Positions 50,972 to 60,481 are shown, counted from the stretch's first letter. The stretch: DNA of 64,000 nucleotides from Brochothrix campestris (GCF_046058945.1 NZ_CP175511.1:992001-1056000); one strand, 5' to 3'. Numbers and translations are program-made. Notes: a model not told the origin generated them from the letters alone.

Positions 50972-51952
50972 ATGCTAATTAACAATGATGAAACGAAAAA
51001 ATATGATTTAGTTGCTGTGGGCCGCGCCTGTATTGATCTTAATGCGGTTGACTATAATCGACCGATGGAGGAGACGATGACCTTTGCAAAGTACGTTGGT
51101 GGTTCACCAGCCAACGTGGCGATTGGTTTGGCTAAATTAGGGTTGAAACCAGCGTTTATTGGGAAGTTGGCAGATGATCAACACGGTCGTTTTATTAAAA
51201 CGTATATGACAACTGCGGGTGTTCAGATGGATGAATCGGTCGTTGATTCAGCGGGACATAAAACGGGACTAGCGTTTACTGAAATTAAAAGTCCATCCGA
51301 CTGTAGCATTTTAATGTATCGAGATGAAGTTGCGGATCTTTATCTTGAAGCAACTGAAGTGAGTGAGTCCGCTATTAAAGCATCGCGTTTGTTACTCGTG
51401 TCTGGAACAGCATTAGCAGCAAGTCCCTCGCGCGAGGCGATTTTGACAGCCGTCAATTATGCGAAAAAACATGGGGTTCCGATCGTGTTTGAATTGGACT
51501 ATCGTCCTTATACGTGGCGTTCTGCAGTCGATACGGCCGTTTATTACAGGCTTGTAGCAAATGAAGCGGATATAATTATTGGAACACGTGACGAATTCGA
51601 TCGCTTGGAAAACCATGACGGCGGCGAAAATGAAGCAACCATCACGGATTTGTTTAAGCAACGTGCGCAATTAATCGTGATTAAGCATGGCGTCGAAGGA
51701 TCGTATGCCTATACAAAGGCTGGCGAGGTGTTTGACGGTAAGGTTTACCGAACAAAAGTCTTAAAAACATTTGGTGCGGGTGATTCGTATGCGGCCGCCT
51801 TTATTTATGCACTGTTAGAGGGAAAAACGATTGATACGGCACTTAAGTATGGGAGTGCAGCAGCTGCAATCGTTGTTAGTCAACATAGCTCATCTGATGC
51901 GATGCCGACGGTTGCTGCCATCGAAGCGTTAATTGCAAGTCACCAACCATAA
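50972..51952 (+). CDS. iolC: 5-dehydro-2-deoxygluconokinase
   Basis: A 326-residue PfkB/ribokinase-family kinase phosphorylating 2-deoxy-5-keto-gluconate. YVGGSPANVAIGLAKLGL is the PfkB N-terminal signature, and KTFGAGDSYAAAF carries the catalytic Asp. ATG 50972 is used with GAAGGAG 11 bases upstream; a TTG at 50960 is less likely. Confidence 0.94.
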   Translation: MLINNDETKKYDLVAVGRACIDLNAVDYNRPMEETMTFAKYVGGSPANVAIGLAKLGLKPAFIGKLADDQHGRFIKTYMTTAGVQMDESVVDSAGHKTGLAFTEIKSPSDCSILMYRDEVADLYLEATEVSESAIKASRLLLVSGTALAASPSREAILTAVNYAKKHGVPIVFELDYRPYTWRSAVDTAVYYRLVANEADIIIGTRDEFDRLENHDGGENEATITDLFKQRAQLIVIKHGVEGSYAYTKAGEVFDGKVYRTKVLKTFGAGDSYAAAFIYALLEGKTIDTALKYGSAAAAIVVSQHSSSDAMPTVAAIEALIASHQP

Positions 51953-51964
51953 GGAGGTACATAA

Positions 51965-53872
51965 ATGGAAACGATACGTTTAACAACGGCGCAGGCATTA
52001 GTGAAGTTCTTACACCAACAATACATTGCGATTGATGGCGAAGAAATACCGTATGTCGCGGGTGTATTTACTATTTTCGGACATGGCAATGTTCTTGGAA
52101 TCGGCCAAGCGTTACAAGAAGATCCGGGTCATTTACAAGTATACCAAGGGAAAAATGAACAAGGGATGGCTCATGCGGCAATGGCCTTTAGTAAACAGTT
52201 GAATCGACGCCGTATTTTCGCGGTGACTGCTTCGGCTGGTCCGGGGTCTGCCAATTTAGTAACCGCGGCAGCAACCGCCTTCGCTAATAATATTCCGATG
52301 TTACTGTTGCCGGCAGATACATTTGCCTCGCGCCAACCTGATCCGGCGTTGCAACAATTAGAACACGAAGCGAGTTATGCCCTAACGACAAATGATGCTT
52401 TTCCAGCTGTGTCGCGTTATTTTGATCGTATTCAGCGACCGGAGCAATTGATGAGTAGTTTATTGCGTGCGTTTGAAGTGATGACGAATCCGGCGACAGC
52501 AGGACCAGCAACCCTTTGTCTTTCACAAGATACGGCAGCAGAAGCGTATGATTACGATGTTAATTTTTTTCGCAAACGCGTGCATTATGTGAATCGGCAA
52601 CTACCGACACAGCGTGAAGTGACAGGTGCTGTTGAACGTCTGCAAAACAGTCACCGACCAGTGATTGTTGTCGGTGGAGGGGCACGGTATTCAGGTGCTG
52701 CGGCCATCTTGCAAACAGTAGCTGAAAAACACAGTATTCCACTGGTTGAAACACAGGCTGGCAAAGCGACGATTAGTAGCGCCTTCACTTACAACTTGGG
52801 TGGTACAGGGATATTGGGTACTTCCGCAGCAAATCAAGTCGTTGCCGAAGCTGATCTCATCATCGGTATTGGAACGTGTTACAGTGATTTTACAACCTCA
52901 TCAAAGACAGCCTTTGGGAAAAATACATCATTTATAAACATTAATATTAATCGTATGCAAGCTTATAAATGGGAGGGGTTTCAAGTCGTAGCGGATGCGC
53001 GGGCTGGACTGGAAGCAATCGCCGCACAGTTAGGTGATTATCAAACAGCTTATGGCAATCAGTTACAGACGTATAAAGCGCAGTGGCAAGCAGAACGTGA
53101 GCGTTTAGCGACAGTTGTGTTTGAGAGAGAGCGATTTGAACCTGAAATTAAGGGGCAATTTTCACAAACAATTTTGAATGAATATGCGGATGCACTGCAA
53201 ACGAACTTAACGCAAACAGCCGCTTTAATAGCCGTCAATGATACGGTTGATCCGACTAGTATTATCGTTGGGTCAGCAGGTTCATTGCCAGGCGACTTGC
53301 AACGCTTATGGCAAGCGACGGTTCCATTGACCTATAACTTAGAATATGGTTATTCGTGTATGGGGTACGAAGTTGCTGGCGCTCTGGGAGCAAAGTTGGC
53401 CGCGCCTGAGCAAGAAGTGTACGCGGCGGTCGGTGACGGTAGTTTTCTGATGCTTCATACTGAGTTAGTGACGGCTTTGCAATACAATAAAAAAATCAAT
53501 CTGCTCGTGTTTGATAATGCGGGTTATGGCTGTATCAATAACTTGCAAATGGCCCATGGAAGTGACAGTTATTGCTGTGAGTTGCGTAATGAGCACGATA
53601 CTATTATGAAAATAAACTATGCACAAGTGGCAGAGGGATATGGTGCCAAAGGTTATAGCGTCACGACGAAAACAGAGCTAATTGCAGCTCTTAAAGATGC
53701 GCAAATGCAAACAGTTTCAACCGTGATTGATATAAAAGTACTGCCTAAAACAATGTCAGATGGCTATGATTCATGGTGGCACGTCGGTGTAGCGGCGGTG
53801 TCAAATAAAGCAAGTGTACGAGCCGCGTATCAAGCGAAAGAACTGCAGTTACGCGATGCGAAACGCTATTAG
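51965..53872 (+). CDS. iolD: 3D-trihydroxycyclohexane-1,2-dione hydrolase
   Basis: A 635-residue thiamine-diphosphate enzyme opening the ring of 3D-trihydroxycyclohexane-1,2-dione to 5-deoxy-glucuronate. It shows the Glu-containing N-terminal PYR region (GKNEQGMAHAAMAF), the central domain, and the ThDP motif GDGSFLMLHTELVTALQYN with LLVFDNAGYGCINNLQ. AAGGAGG precedes the ATG. It ends 10 bp before iolE. Confidence 0.95.
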   Translation: METIRLTTAQALVKFLHQQYIAIDGEEIPYVAGVFTIFGHGNVLGIGQALQEDPGHLQVYQGKNEQGMAHAAMAFSKQLNRRRIFAVTASAGPGSANLVTAAATAFANNIPMLLLPADTFASRQPDPALQQLEHEASYALTTNDAFPAVSRYFDRIQRPEQLMSSLLRAFEVMTNPATAGPATLCLSQDTAAEAYDYDVNFFRKRVHYVNRQLPTQREVTGAVERLQNSHRPVIVVGGGARYSGAAAILQTVAEKHSIPLVETQAGKATISSAFTYNLGGTGILGTSAANQVVAEADLIIGIGTCYSDFTTSSKTAFGKNTSFINININRMQAYKWEGFQVVADARAGLEAIAAQLGDYQTAYGNQLQTYKAQWQAERERLATVVFERERFEPEIKGQFSQTILNEYADALQTNLTQTAALIAVNDTVDPTSIIVGSAGSLPGDLQRLWQATVPLTYNLEYGYSCMGYEVAGALGAKLAAPEQEVYAAVGDGSFLMLHTELVTALQYNKKINLLVFDNAGYGCINNLQMAHGSDSYCCELRNEHDTIMKINYAQVAEGYGAKGYSVTTKTELIAALKDAQMQTVSTVIDIKVLPKTMSDGYDSWWHVGVAAVSNKASVRAAYQAKELQLRDAKRY

Positions 53873-53882
53873 GAGGAATTTG

Positions 53883-54764
53883 ATGACAATAAAATGGGGG
53901 ATTGCACCAATTGGATGGCGCAACGATGATTTGCCTGAACTTGGTAAAGCTAATACTTTACAACAACTGTTAAGCGACATTGTTGTTGCTAACTTTGAAG
54001 GGACGGAAGTGGGAGGTTTTTTCCCTGATGCAGACACATTGAATAAAGAGTTGGCATTGCGTCAGTTAGAAATAGCTGGACAATGGTTCAGTAGCTATCT
54101 GATTCGTGATGGCATCGAGAAAGTTGAAAAGGCATTCACCGAGCATTGTGTGTATTTGAAAAAAGTAAACGCAACAGTTGCAGTTGTTTCAGAACAAACC
54201 GGTAGCATACAGGCGACCACGAAAAACGTTTTTACAGCAAAGCCCTTTTTCACGGATGAAGAATGGGTGGTCGTAACGACTGGTCTTGATCGCTTAGGCG
54301 AGATAGCGAATGCCTATGGTTTAAAACTGGTCTATCATCATCATCTAGGGACAGGCATTCAAACGGGTGCAGAAGTGGCACGTTTATTAGAAAATACAAC
54401 GCCGTCGAAGGTACATTTATTATTTGATACAGGCCATATTTATGTGTCTGATGGCGATTACTTAATGTTATTTGATGACCATAGTGACCGGATTGCTCAT
54501 ATTCATTTCAAAGATGTACGGGCTCATAGCTTGGCGGCTAGCCAAGCTCAAGGTCACTCGTTTACAGAGGCCTTTTTAGCAGGCATGTTCACCGTCCCGG
54601 GTGATGGTGTGATTGACTTCAAGCCACTGTACAAACGGATTAAGGCGATGCAGTATGACGGTTGGATTATTGTAGAAGCAGAGCAGGATCCCGCTGTTGC
54701 CAATCCACTTGAATACGCTTTGATTGCACGTCGCTATATTGATGATAAGTTAATGGGCAATTAA
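53883..54764 (+). CDS. iolE: Inosose dehydratase
   Basis: A 293-residue AP-endonuclease-2-like TIM barrel dehydrating scyllo-inosose. GIAPIGWRNDDLPELGK at the N-terminus is specific to IolE, and YHHHLGTGIQT, LLFDTGH and AHIHFKDVR supply the metal ligands. The start is ATG 53883 after AGGAGGA; a longer frame overlaps iolD. This is IolE rather than IolI. Confidence 0.94.
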   Translation: MTIKWGIAPIGWRNDDLPELGKANTLQQLLSDIVVANFEGTEVGGFFPDADTLNKELALRQLEIAGQWFSSYLIRDGIEKVEKAFTEHCVYLKKVNATVAVVSEQTGSIQATTKNVFTAKPFFTDEEWVVVTTGLDRLGEIANAYGLKLVYHHHLGTGIQTGAEVARLLENTTPSKVHLLFDTGHIYVSDGDYLMLFDDHSDRIAHIHFKDVRAHSLAASQAQGHSFTEAFLAGMFTVPGDGVIDFKPLYKRIKAMQYDGWIIVEAEQDPAVANPLEYALIARRYIDDKLMGN

Positions 54765-54787
54765 CCTAACCTAGGAGGTTTTTAGAA

Positions 54788-56197
54788 ATGAGTGCAGACG
54801 GTAAGACGATGAAGCAACAACAATCACCTAACAAACGATTGCGTTTGGTCACTTGGATTTCCACTTTTGGTGGTTTATTATTCGGTTATGATACAGGAGT
54901 AGTCAATGGAGCGTTGCCATATATGGCGGCATCTGATCAATTAAACTTGACGCCTGTAACGGAAGGTCTTGTCGCAAGTTCCTTAACGTTCGGTGCGGCC
55001 TTTGGAGCCATCATCAGTGGGCATTTTTCAGATAATAAGGGTCGGCGGAAGTTGATTATGTATTTAGCGATACTATTTTTTATCGCAACAGTTGGTTGTT
55101 CGATTGCTCCGAATATTGAAGTGATGGTCATTAGTCGTGTTTTACTCGGTTTGGCAGTCGGTGGTGCATCGGTAACGGTGCCGGCTTATCTATCAGAAAT
55201 GTCACCCGCGCATAGACGTGGTCGAATGGTGACAATTAATGAGTTGATGATTGTCACCGGGCAGTTGATGGCCTTTACCTTTAACGCCTTGTTAGCTACT
55301 GCCTTTGGTGATGTGAGTCATATTTGGCGCTTTATGTTAGTCATCGCAACGATTCCTGCTGTCATTTTATGGTTTGGGATGTTAGTGATGCCAGAAAGTC
55401 CCCGTTGGCTCGCATCAAAAGGGAAGTTTGGCGAAGCCTTAGCCGTCTTGTTGCAAGTTCGTAAAAAAGATGTGGCACATGAGGAGCTAGCAGAAATCAA
55501 AGAGCATCTTCAAAAAGAGGATGCGATTCAAAAAGCACGTTGGAAAGATTTATCAATTCCGTGGATTCGACGAATTGTCTTTATCGGGATTGGGATTGCC
55601 ATCGTCCAACAAATTACAGGTGTTAACTCAATCATGTATTATGGCACACAAATATTAAAAAATGCCGGTTTTGAAACGCAGGCAGCGATTATTGGTAATA
55701 TTGCTAATGGTGTCATCTCGGTTTTAGCAACATTTGTTGGAATCTGGTTGTTAGGTAAGATTGGTCGACGTCCGATGTTAACCATCGGTTTAGTTGGAAC
55801 GACAATTGCACTGACACTCATCGGTGTTTTCTCATATTTATTGGAAGGCTCACCAGCATTACCTTACGTTGTTTTATCGTTAACAGTTACCTTTTTAGCC
55901 TTTCAACAAGGGGCGATTTCACCGGTTACTTGGTTAATGTTATCCGAAATTTTCCCTTTGAAATTACGTGGCTTAGGGATGGGTGTGACTGTCTTTTGTT
56001 TATGGATCACTAACTTTCTTGTCGGTTTTTCATTCCCGATTTTATTAGATGGCTTTGGTCTCTCGAACACCTTCTTCGTCTTTGCTGTTCTGGGTATCGG
56101 TGCAATTATATTTGTTCGCAAATGCTTGCCAGAAACAAAAGGCTATAGCTTAGAACAATTGGAATATTTCTTCAAGAACCACGTCAAGTTTAAATAA
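54788..56197 (+). CDS. iolT: myo-Inositol transporter (MFS sugar porter)
   Basis: A 469-residue 12-helix sugar porter. FGGLLFGYDTGVVNGALPYM, the DNKGRRKLI and GKIGRRPML loops, and PESPRWLASKGK are the sugar-porter signatures; the GYDTGVVNGA form is that of IolT. It lies inside the iol operon between iolE and iolG, so inositol is the substrate by context. CTAGGAGG precedes the ATG. Confidence 0.92.
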   Translation: MSADGKTMKQQQSPNKRLRLVTWISTFGGLLFGYDTGVVNGALPYMAASDQLNLTPVTEGLVASSLTFGAAFGAIISGHFSDNKGRRKLIMYLAILFFIATVGCSIAPNIEVMVISRVLLGLAVGGASVTVPAYLSEMSPAHRRGRMVTINELMIVTGQLMAFTFNALLATAFGDVSHIWRFMLVIATIPAVILWFGMLVMPESPRWLASKGKFGEALAVLLQVRKKDVAHEELAEIKEHLQKEDAIQKARWKDLSIPWIRRIVFIGIGIAIVQQITGVNSIMYYGTQILKNAGFETQAAIIGNIANGVISVLATFVGIWLLGKIGRRPMLTIGLVGTTIALTLIGVFSYLLEGSPALPYVVLSLTVTFLAFQQGAISPVTWLMLSEIFPLKLRGLGMGVTVFCLWITNFLVGFSFPILLDGFGLSNTFFVFAVLGIGAIIFVRKCLPETKGYSLEQLEYFFKNHVKFK

Positions 56198-56220
56198 AGA
56201 CAACTGAGGAGGAATTTGAA

Positions 56221-57234
56221 ATGGTATTAAAAATTGGTGTCATCGGTACAGGTGCAATTGGACGCGAACATATTGATCGTTTAACGAACACAATAGCAGG
56301 TGCGAAAATTGTGGCAGTCACTGATGTGAATCAAGTTGCTGCACAAGATACGATTGAAATGTATGGGCTAGATGCGGTTGTATATCCGGATGATCATCGC
56401 TTAATAGCGGCGGATAATGTGGATGCTGTGGTTATTACAAGTTGGGGGCCTGCTCATGAGGAGAGCGTCTTGGCGGCGATAGCGGCCGGGAAAGCTGTTT
56501 TTTGTGAAAAGCCATTAGCGGCAACAGCAGCTGGAGCAAAACGAATTGTGACTGCTGAGATGGCGTCTGGCACCAAGCTTGTGCAAGTTGGTTTTATGCG
56601 CCGTTACGATGCAGGATACCTCGGCTTGAAAGAGGCTATTGCAAACCATGCGATTGGGGCACCACTAATGGTCCATTGTGCTCATCGAAATCCGACGGTC
56701 GATGAACGTTACTCAACGGAGATGGCGATTTCAGATACACTGATACATGAAATTGATGTGTTGCATTGGTTAATTGCGGATGATTATCAATCGGTGCGAA
56801 TCGATTTCCCTCGTAATACGAAACAGGCACGTGAAGGGCTACGTGATCCGCAAATTGCAACGTTGAAAACGAAAAACGGCGTCATTATAACAGTCGAAAT
56901 TTTTGTGAATTGTCAATATGGTTATGATATTCAATGTGAAATTGTTGGTGAAGACGGCATTGTTAAATTACCCGAATTCTCAAATATTATCACACGTAAA
57001 AGCGGTCAATTGCGCCAATCAATTTTAGCCGATTGGAAGGACCGTTTCACACGTGCTTATGACGTTGAATTACAAGCATTTATCGATGCACTTAAAACCA
57101 AAGGTGAACCAACAGGCCCGTCAGCCTGGGATGGATATATTGCCGCAGTCACTGCAGATGCATGTATCGCTGCGCAGACGAGTGGTCAAGAAGAAAAAAT
57201 TGACCTTGAGGAAATGCCAGCTTTTTATCGGTGA
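56221..57234 (+). CDS. iolG: myo-Inositol 2-dehydrogenase
   Basis: A 337-residue Gfo/Idh/MocA-family NAD-dependent enzyme oxidising myo-inositol to scyllo-inosose, the first catabolic step. GVIGTGAIGREHIDRL is the nucleotide fold, FCEKPLA carries the catalytic Lys, and DTLIHEIDVLHWL carries Asp and His of the active site. It is last in the cluster. No iolJ aldolase or iolI gene is present nearby. Confidence 0.93.
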   Translation: MVLKIGVIGTGAIGREHIDRLTNTIAGAKIVAVTDVNQVAAQDTIEMYGLDAVVYPDDHRLIAADNVDAVVITSWGPAHEESVLAAIAAGKAVFCEKPLAATAAGAKRIVTAEMASGTKLVQVGFMRRYDAGYLGLKEAIANHAIGAPLMVHCAHRNPTVDERYSTEMAISDTLIHEIDVLHWLIADDYQSVRIDFPRNTKQAREGLRDPQIATLKTKNGVIITVEIFVNCQYGYDIQCEIVGEDGIVKLPEFSNIITRKSGQLRQSILADWKDRFTRAYDVELQAFIDALKTKGEPTGPSAWDGYIAAVTADACIAAQTSGQEEKIDLEEMPAFYR

Positions 57235-57269
57235 AAATTTGAGGTTTATCTTGAATTGGCAGTGCTAGT

Positions 57270-57348
57270 CAGCCGTATCATCTCGTAACCAAAGTCGCTT
57301 GAACTACTTTATAGAAAAAGCAGTTTCAGTCGGCTTTGTCTACAATTT
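57270..57348 (+). repeat. Terminator-associated repeat, partial copy D
   Basis: GTATCATCTCGTAACCAAAG to TTTGTCTACAATTTG matches the 3' end of long copies. The inner arms read AAAGTCG and CGGCTTT, where a G-T pair replaces A-T. Located between the iolG stop and its terminator and ending at the terminator stem. Confidence 0.7.
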
Positions 57349-57376
57349 GAACGCTCACAACTTTTTTGTGGGCGTT
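57349..57376 (+). terminator. Terminator of the iol operon
   Basis: AACGCTCAC and GTGGGCGTT pair (one G-T) and are followed by TTGT. Confidence 0.8.
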
Positions 57377-57488
57377 TTGTATTTGGAGGTTAAAACAGAC
57401 AATTAGTTGAGAACGTAGGAAGTGTTTGGCTTGCTAGAATAGCGAGAAACGTTTTAAAAGTCTGTTATCAAAGTGGAGGGGAGCTATC

Positions 57489-57971
57489 ATGCGGAAAATT
57501 ATTAGTGTCGGTATTGCTTACATCTTCTTTTATGTACTGTTAACCTTTGCGTTGTTTGAAGTGTTTAGTTTGTCTAGCGGGCAAAAAACAGACGCAAAAG
57601 AATTAGTCATCGAGTGGTCAGCCAGCCTCTTTATCGCTTATACGATAATCTGCTTAGCACTGAAAGGGTGGTTGCGAAAACGAAAAAAAAGGTATTTACC
57701 GAGTCGTGGTACGTTTGCCTATGTTGAAGCGCGCCTTAACTATAATCAGGCCTGTGGCTATCGATTTGGTTACAAGGTAACGGTTAGTATCATAACGATT
57801 TGTCTAATCGGTCTTGCTAGCTTAGGTTTCTTTGGTCATGAGCCTGCGTTGTTCAAGTTGTCAGGTGTGGCAATAGCGTTAGTGGTGTTGTGCTTTGTTA
57901 TTTGTTGCGGAATAGCTGGGTATGTCATTGGCTGGTGTCTGGCGGATAGCGCTAAAAATAATCATAAATAA
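57489..57971 (+). CDS. Hypothetical membrane protein
   Basis: A 160-residue protein with four hydrophobic segments (about residues 5-25, 45-62, 98-118 and 125-148) and a basic stretch KGWLRKRKKRYLPSRGT between the second and third. No family recognised. AGTGGAGGGG lies upstream of the ATG. It stands alone between the iol operon and the LysM-3D gene. Confidence 0.65.
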   Translation: MRKIISVGIAYIFFYVLLTFALFEVFSLSSGQKTDAKELVIEWSASLFIAYTIICLALKGWLRKRKKRYLPSRGTFAYVEARLNYNQACGYRFGYKVTVSIITICLIGLASLGFFGHEPALFKLSGVAIALVVLCFVICCGIAGYVIGWCLADSAKNNHK

Positions 57972-57999
57972 AAAAGGAAACATCTGGTTAGATGTTTCC
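57970..57999 (-). terminator. Terminator of the LysM-3D gene
   Basis: GGAAACATCT and AGATGTTTCC; on the minus strand it is followed by TTTTTTAT. Confidence 0.8.
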
Positions 58000-58013
58000 G
58001 AAGGCACGGTCGT

Positions 58014-58589
58014 TTATTTATAAACAGTCACATTAACGCTCCGACGTCCCCAATTATAACATTTATTAACAGTGTTAAAGTGGATATCGATTTTATTACC
58101 TTTAATCCAACCGCCAGTGTCACCAGCGATGGCTTCGCCATATCCTGGTACATAGACCTTGCTTCCAAGTTTGATTACTTTAGGATCAACAGCGATGACA
58201 TTAGATGTTTTTCGTAAATCAATGCCACGGGCGGTGAAATTACTCATCCCTTTTTGTTGGCGACTATAGGCTGAGGCACTAACACGCACTACCTTACTTA
58301 CTTTTTTTGCAGTTGTTTTTTTAACGACAGCTTTTTTGGGAGTCGTTTTTTTTGCCGGTAAAACAAGAACCTGACCAATGCGGATTTTGTTAGCATTTTT
58401 TATGTTATTTTTTTTCAGCAGTTCAGAACTGCTGACGTTATATTTTTTAGCTATCAAGGAAATTGTATCTCCGCGTTTCACCTTAATGCTAGCAGCACTA
58501 ACGGTATCGCTGAAGGCGAAGATAGAAAGAGTAATGGCTCCTATGAGTAAGCCACTCATTAATTTATGTTTGAATGATTTTTTATACAT
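58014..58589 (-). CDS. Secreted LysM-3D cell wall protein (YocH-like)
   Basis: A 191-residue exported protein. Signal peptide with cleavage after DTVSA; LysM domain at about 35-78 (VKRGDTISLIAKKYNVSSSE, IRIGQVLVLP); a Lys/Thr linker; and a C-terminal 3D domain with Asp residues in VIAVDPKVI, IAGDTGGWI and NKIDIHF. Such proteins bind peptidoglycan through LysM and are probably lytic transglycosylases. A perfect WalR box lies upstream, matching the WalRK control known for yocH. Confidence 0.9.
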   Translation of the reverse strand: MYKKSFKHKLMSGLLIGAITLSIFAFSDTVSAASIKVKRGDTISLIAKKYNVSSSELLKKNNIKNANKIRIGQVLVLPAKKTTPKKAVVKKTTAKKVSKVVRVSASAYSRQQKGMSNFTARGIDLRKTSNVIAVDPKVIKLGSKVYVPGYGEAIAGDTGGWIKGNKIDIHFNTVNKCYNWGRRSVNVTVYK

Positions 58590-58631
58590 GGTTTTAGACC
58601 ATCCTTTAGTTATCTTTTTAGTTATAAGATA

Positions 58632-58675
58632 AGTATAGCTTTATTTTTGGACTTGTATGTTACAACGATGTAACA
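58632..58675 (-). promoter_or_regulatory. WalR box and -10 for the LysM-3D gene
   Basis: On the minus strand TGTTAC-N5-TGTAAC (58675-58659) fits the TGTWAH-N5-TGTWAH WalR consensus exactly; TATACT (58637-58632) lies about 21 bp downstream of it. Confidence 0.75.
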
Positions 58676-58723
58676 GTTCGGTGAAAAGTCTGAGTCAAAA
58701 AGAGCTTAGGAATCGGCAAAAAA

Positions 58724-58750
58724 AGACAGGATGCTTATTGCATCCTGTCT
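58724..58750 (-). terminator. Terminator of the amino acid permease gene
   Basis: AGACAGGATGC and GCATCCTGTCT with a five-base loop; on the minus strand followed by a T run. It directly abuts repeat copy E. Confidence 0.85.
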
Positions 58751-58846
58751 CAGCCTGAAGATAAACGCGGTTCTAAATCGTTGCCATTTATTTGAAAGTT
58801 GCCAGTTTCTGGTTGATTGAACGAGAGTGAAATCAGCGTTTTCTTG
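58751..58846 (+). repeat. Terminator-associated repeat, partial copy E
   Basis: It starts with CAGCCTGAAGATAAACGC, the 5' terminus of the long copies, and later has GAACGAGAGTGAAATCAGCG, matching the internal GAACGAAAGTAAAATCAGCT; the part between is divergent and shortened, and the rest is missing. It fills the space between the permease stop and terminator. Confidence 0.7.
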
Positions 58847-60292
58847 CTAATCTTCTGATTGGTAATCGGTATTTTGTGTTAAATCGACATCTTTTAATGG
58901 AATTAAACGAGATTTGTTTTTGAGTTTATAGGCAAAGTATAACAGTGCGAAAACAGGTAATGCCGCGTAACTAACAAGCATTTGGTCGAGTTGGAAGTTG
59001 ATAATAGAATCGTAATTTTGACCAATGATAACGCAAATACATAAGACGAGCGCTAACATCGAACCAATTGGGAACCAAGGTGCCTTGTATTTTAATAAAG
59101 AAGAGTCAATGTTTTGTTTCGCAAACGCGCGACGAAAACGGAAATGACTAATGGCAATCCCTGCCCAAGCAATAAAGCCGGTTAGCCCACTAGCGTTGAT
59201 GAGCCATAAGTAAGCCTGTGGACTTAAAAATGACAACGAATAAATTCCGACTGTTGCAACGAAACAAAGGAGTAGGGCAACGAACGGGATGCCAAAGCGA
59301 TTCGTGCGACGGAATATTTTACCAGCAGCACCATCGTGTCCCATGGCGAACAACATCCGTGATGATGCGAATAAAACAGAGCTACCCGATGATAAAATCG
59401 ACGTTAAAATGACGGCGTTCATGATTGAAGCGACAAAGGCTAAGCCGGCCCGTTCAAATACTAACGTGAATGGGCTTGTTGTGACATCTGAGCCCCCCAT
59501 TAATTCAGGGCTTGTATACGGAATAATTAAACTGATAACAAGAATCGTCAAGATGTAAAAAAGGAGGATACGCCAAAAGACTTGTTTGATTGCCTTTGGA
59601 ATACTCTTTTGTGGATTTTCGCTTTCACCAGCCATCACGCCCACTGATTCACTCCCTTGAAAGGAGAACCCGGCGATTAAAAAGATACCTAAGAAAGCGA
59701 GGAACCCACCATTAAAAGGAGCATCGCCAACTGTGAAGTTTTTAGTGCCGATAAATTCGCCACCAAGAATACCGAAGATTGTTAAAAAACCAACGATTAA
59801 GAAAACGATAATAGTGACCACTTTAATGAGCGCAAACCAGTACTCGCTCTCACCATAAAATTTAACAGAGAGGGCATTGAGGGTGAAGATGATGACAAAA
59901 AAGATAATCCCCCATAAAATAAGCGGAATGTTAGGGAACCAATAGCGCATCACAAGAGATGCCGTCGCGACATCGACCGCGATAGTAATGATGCCGTTTA
60001 ACCAGTAATTCCAGCCGATTGCAAAACCGAAGGCTGGATCAACGAAGCGGTTCGCATAAGTTGCGAACGACCCAGAAACGGGCAAATATGTTGCCATTTC
60101 ACCAACTCCAGTCATTAAGAAGTAGACCATCGCCCCGATTAAGATGTAGGCGAGAATCGCGCCACCAGGACCTGCTTGGGAGATAGCTAAGCCGCTCGAC
60201 ATGAATAATCCTGTTCCGATGGCACCACCAATCGCCATCATTGATATATGTCTTGTTTTTAGTTTACGTTTAACTTTTACATTTGCTGCCAT
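58847..60292 (-). CDS. Amino acid permease (APC superfamily, LysP-like)
   Basis: A 481-residue 12-helix transporter of the amino acid-polyamine-organocation superfamily. RHISMMAIGGAIGTGLFMSSG and GWNYWLNGIITIAVDV near the N-terminus are typical of the AAT family (LysP and related). The sequence does not decide the substrate; lysine is a plausible guess. TTGACA, 17 bp and TTTAAT form its promoter. Its terminator is separated from the stop by repeat copy E. Confidence 0.88.
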   Translation of the reverse strand: MAANVKVKRKLKTRHISMMAIGGAIGTGLFMSSGLAISQAGPGGAILAYILIGAMVYFLMTGVGEMATYLPVSGSFATYANRFVDPAFGFAIGWNYWLNGIITIAVDVATASLVMRYWFPNIPLILWGIIFFVIIFTLNALSVKFYGESEYWFALIKVVTIIVFLIVGFLTIFGILGGEFIGTKNFTVGDAPFNGGFLAFLGIFLIAGFSFQGSESVGVMAGESENPQKSIPKAIKQVFWRILLFYILTILVISLIIPYTSPELMGGSDVTTSPFTLVFERAGLAFVASIMNAVILTSILSSGSSVLFASSRMLFAMGHDGAAGKIFRRTNRFGIPFVALLLCFVATVGIYSLSFLSPQAYLWLINASGLTGFIAWAGIAISHFRFRRAFAKQNIDSSLLKYKAPWFPIGSMLALVLCICVIIGQNYDSIINFQLDQMLVSYAALPVFALLYFAYKLKNKSRLIPLKDVDLTQNTDYQSED

Positions 60293-60368
60293 ATTAAAAC
60301 CTCACTTTATGTAGTTGTTTAGCCATTCGCTTTCGTACGTTATCAGACTAAAGCGTTTCGATATATCT

Positions 60369-60397
60369 ATTAAACATCATATATAAGCAATTGTCAA
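60369..60397 (-). promoter_or_regulatory. Promoter of the permease gene
   Basis: On the minus strand TTGACA (60397-60392), a 17-bp spacer and TTTAAT (60374-60369). Confidence 0.7.
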
Positions 60398-60481
60398 CAC
60401 CTTTGTTCAAATGTATTCACTCGAAATTATAGCGTTATTTCGTTATAATGGAAGGACGTTAGATAGAGGGATGGGGATATG

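Noticed and set aside
13078..58846. The dispersed repeats as a CRISPR array
   Set aside because: Copies are kilobases apart, in both orientations, far longer than CRISPR repeats, and no cas genes are present.
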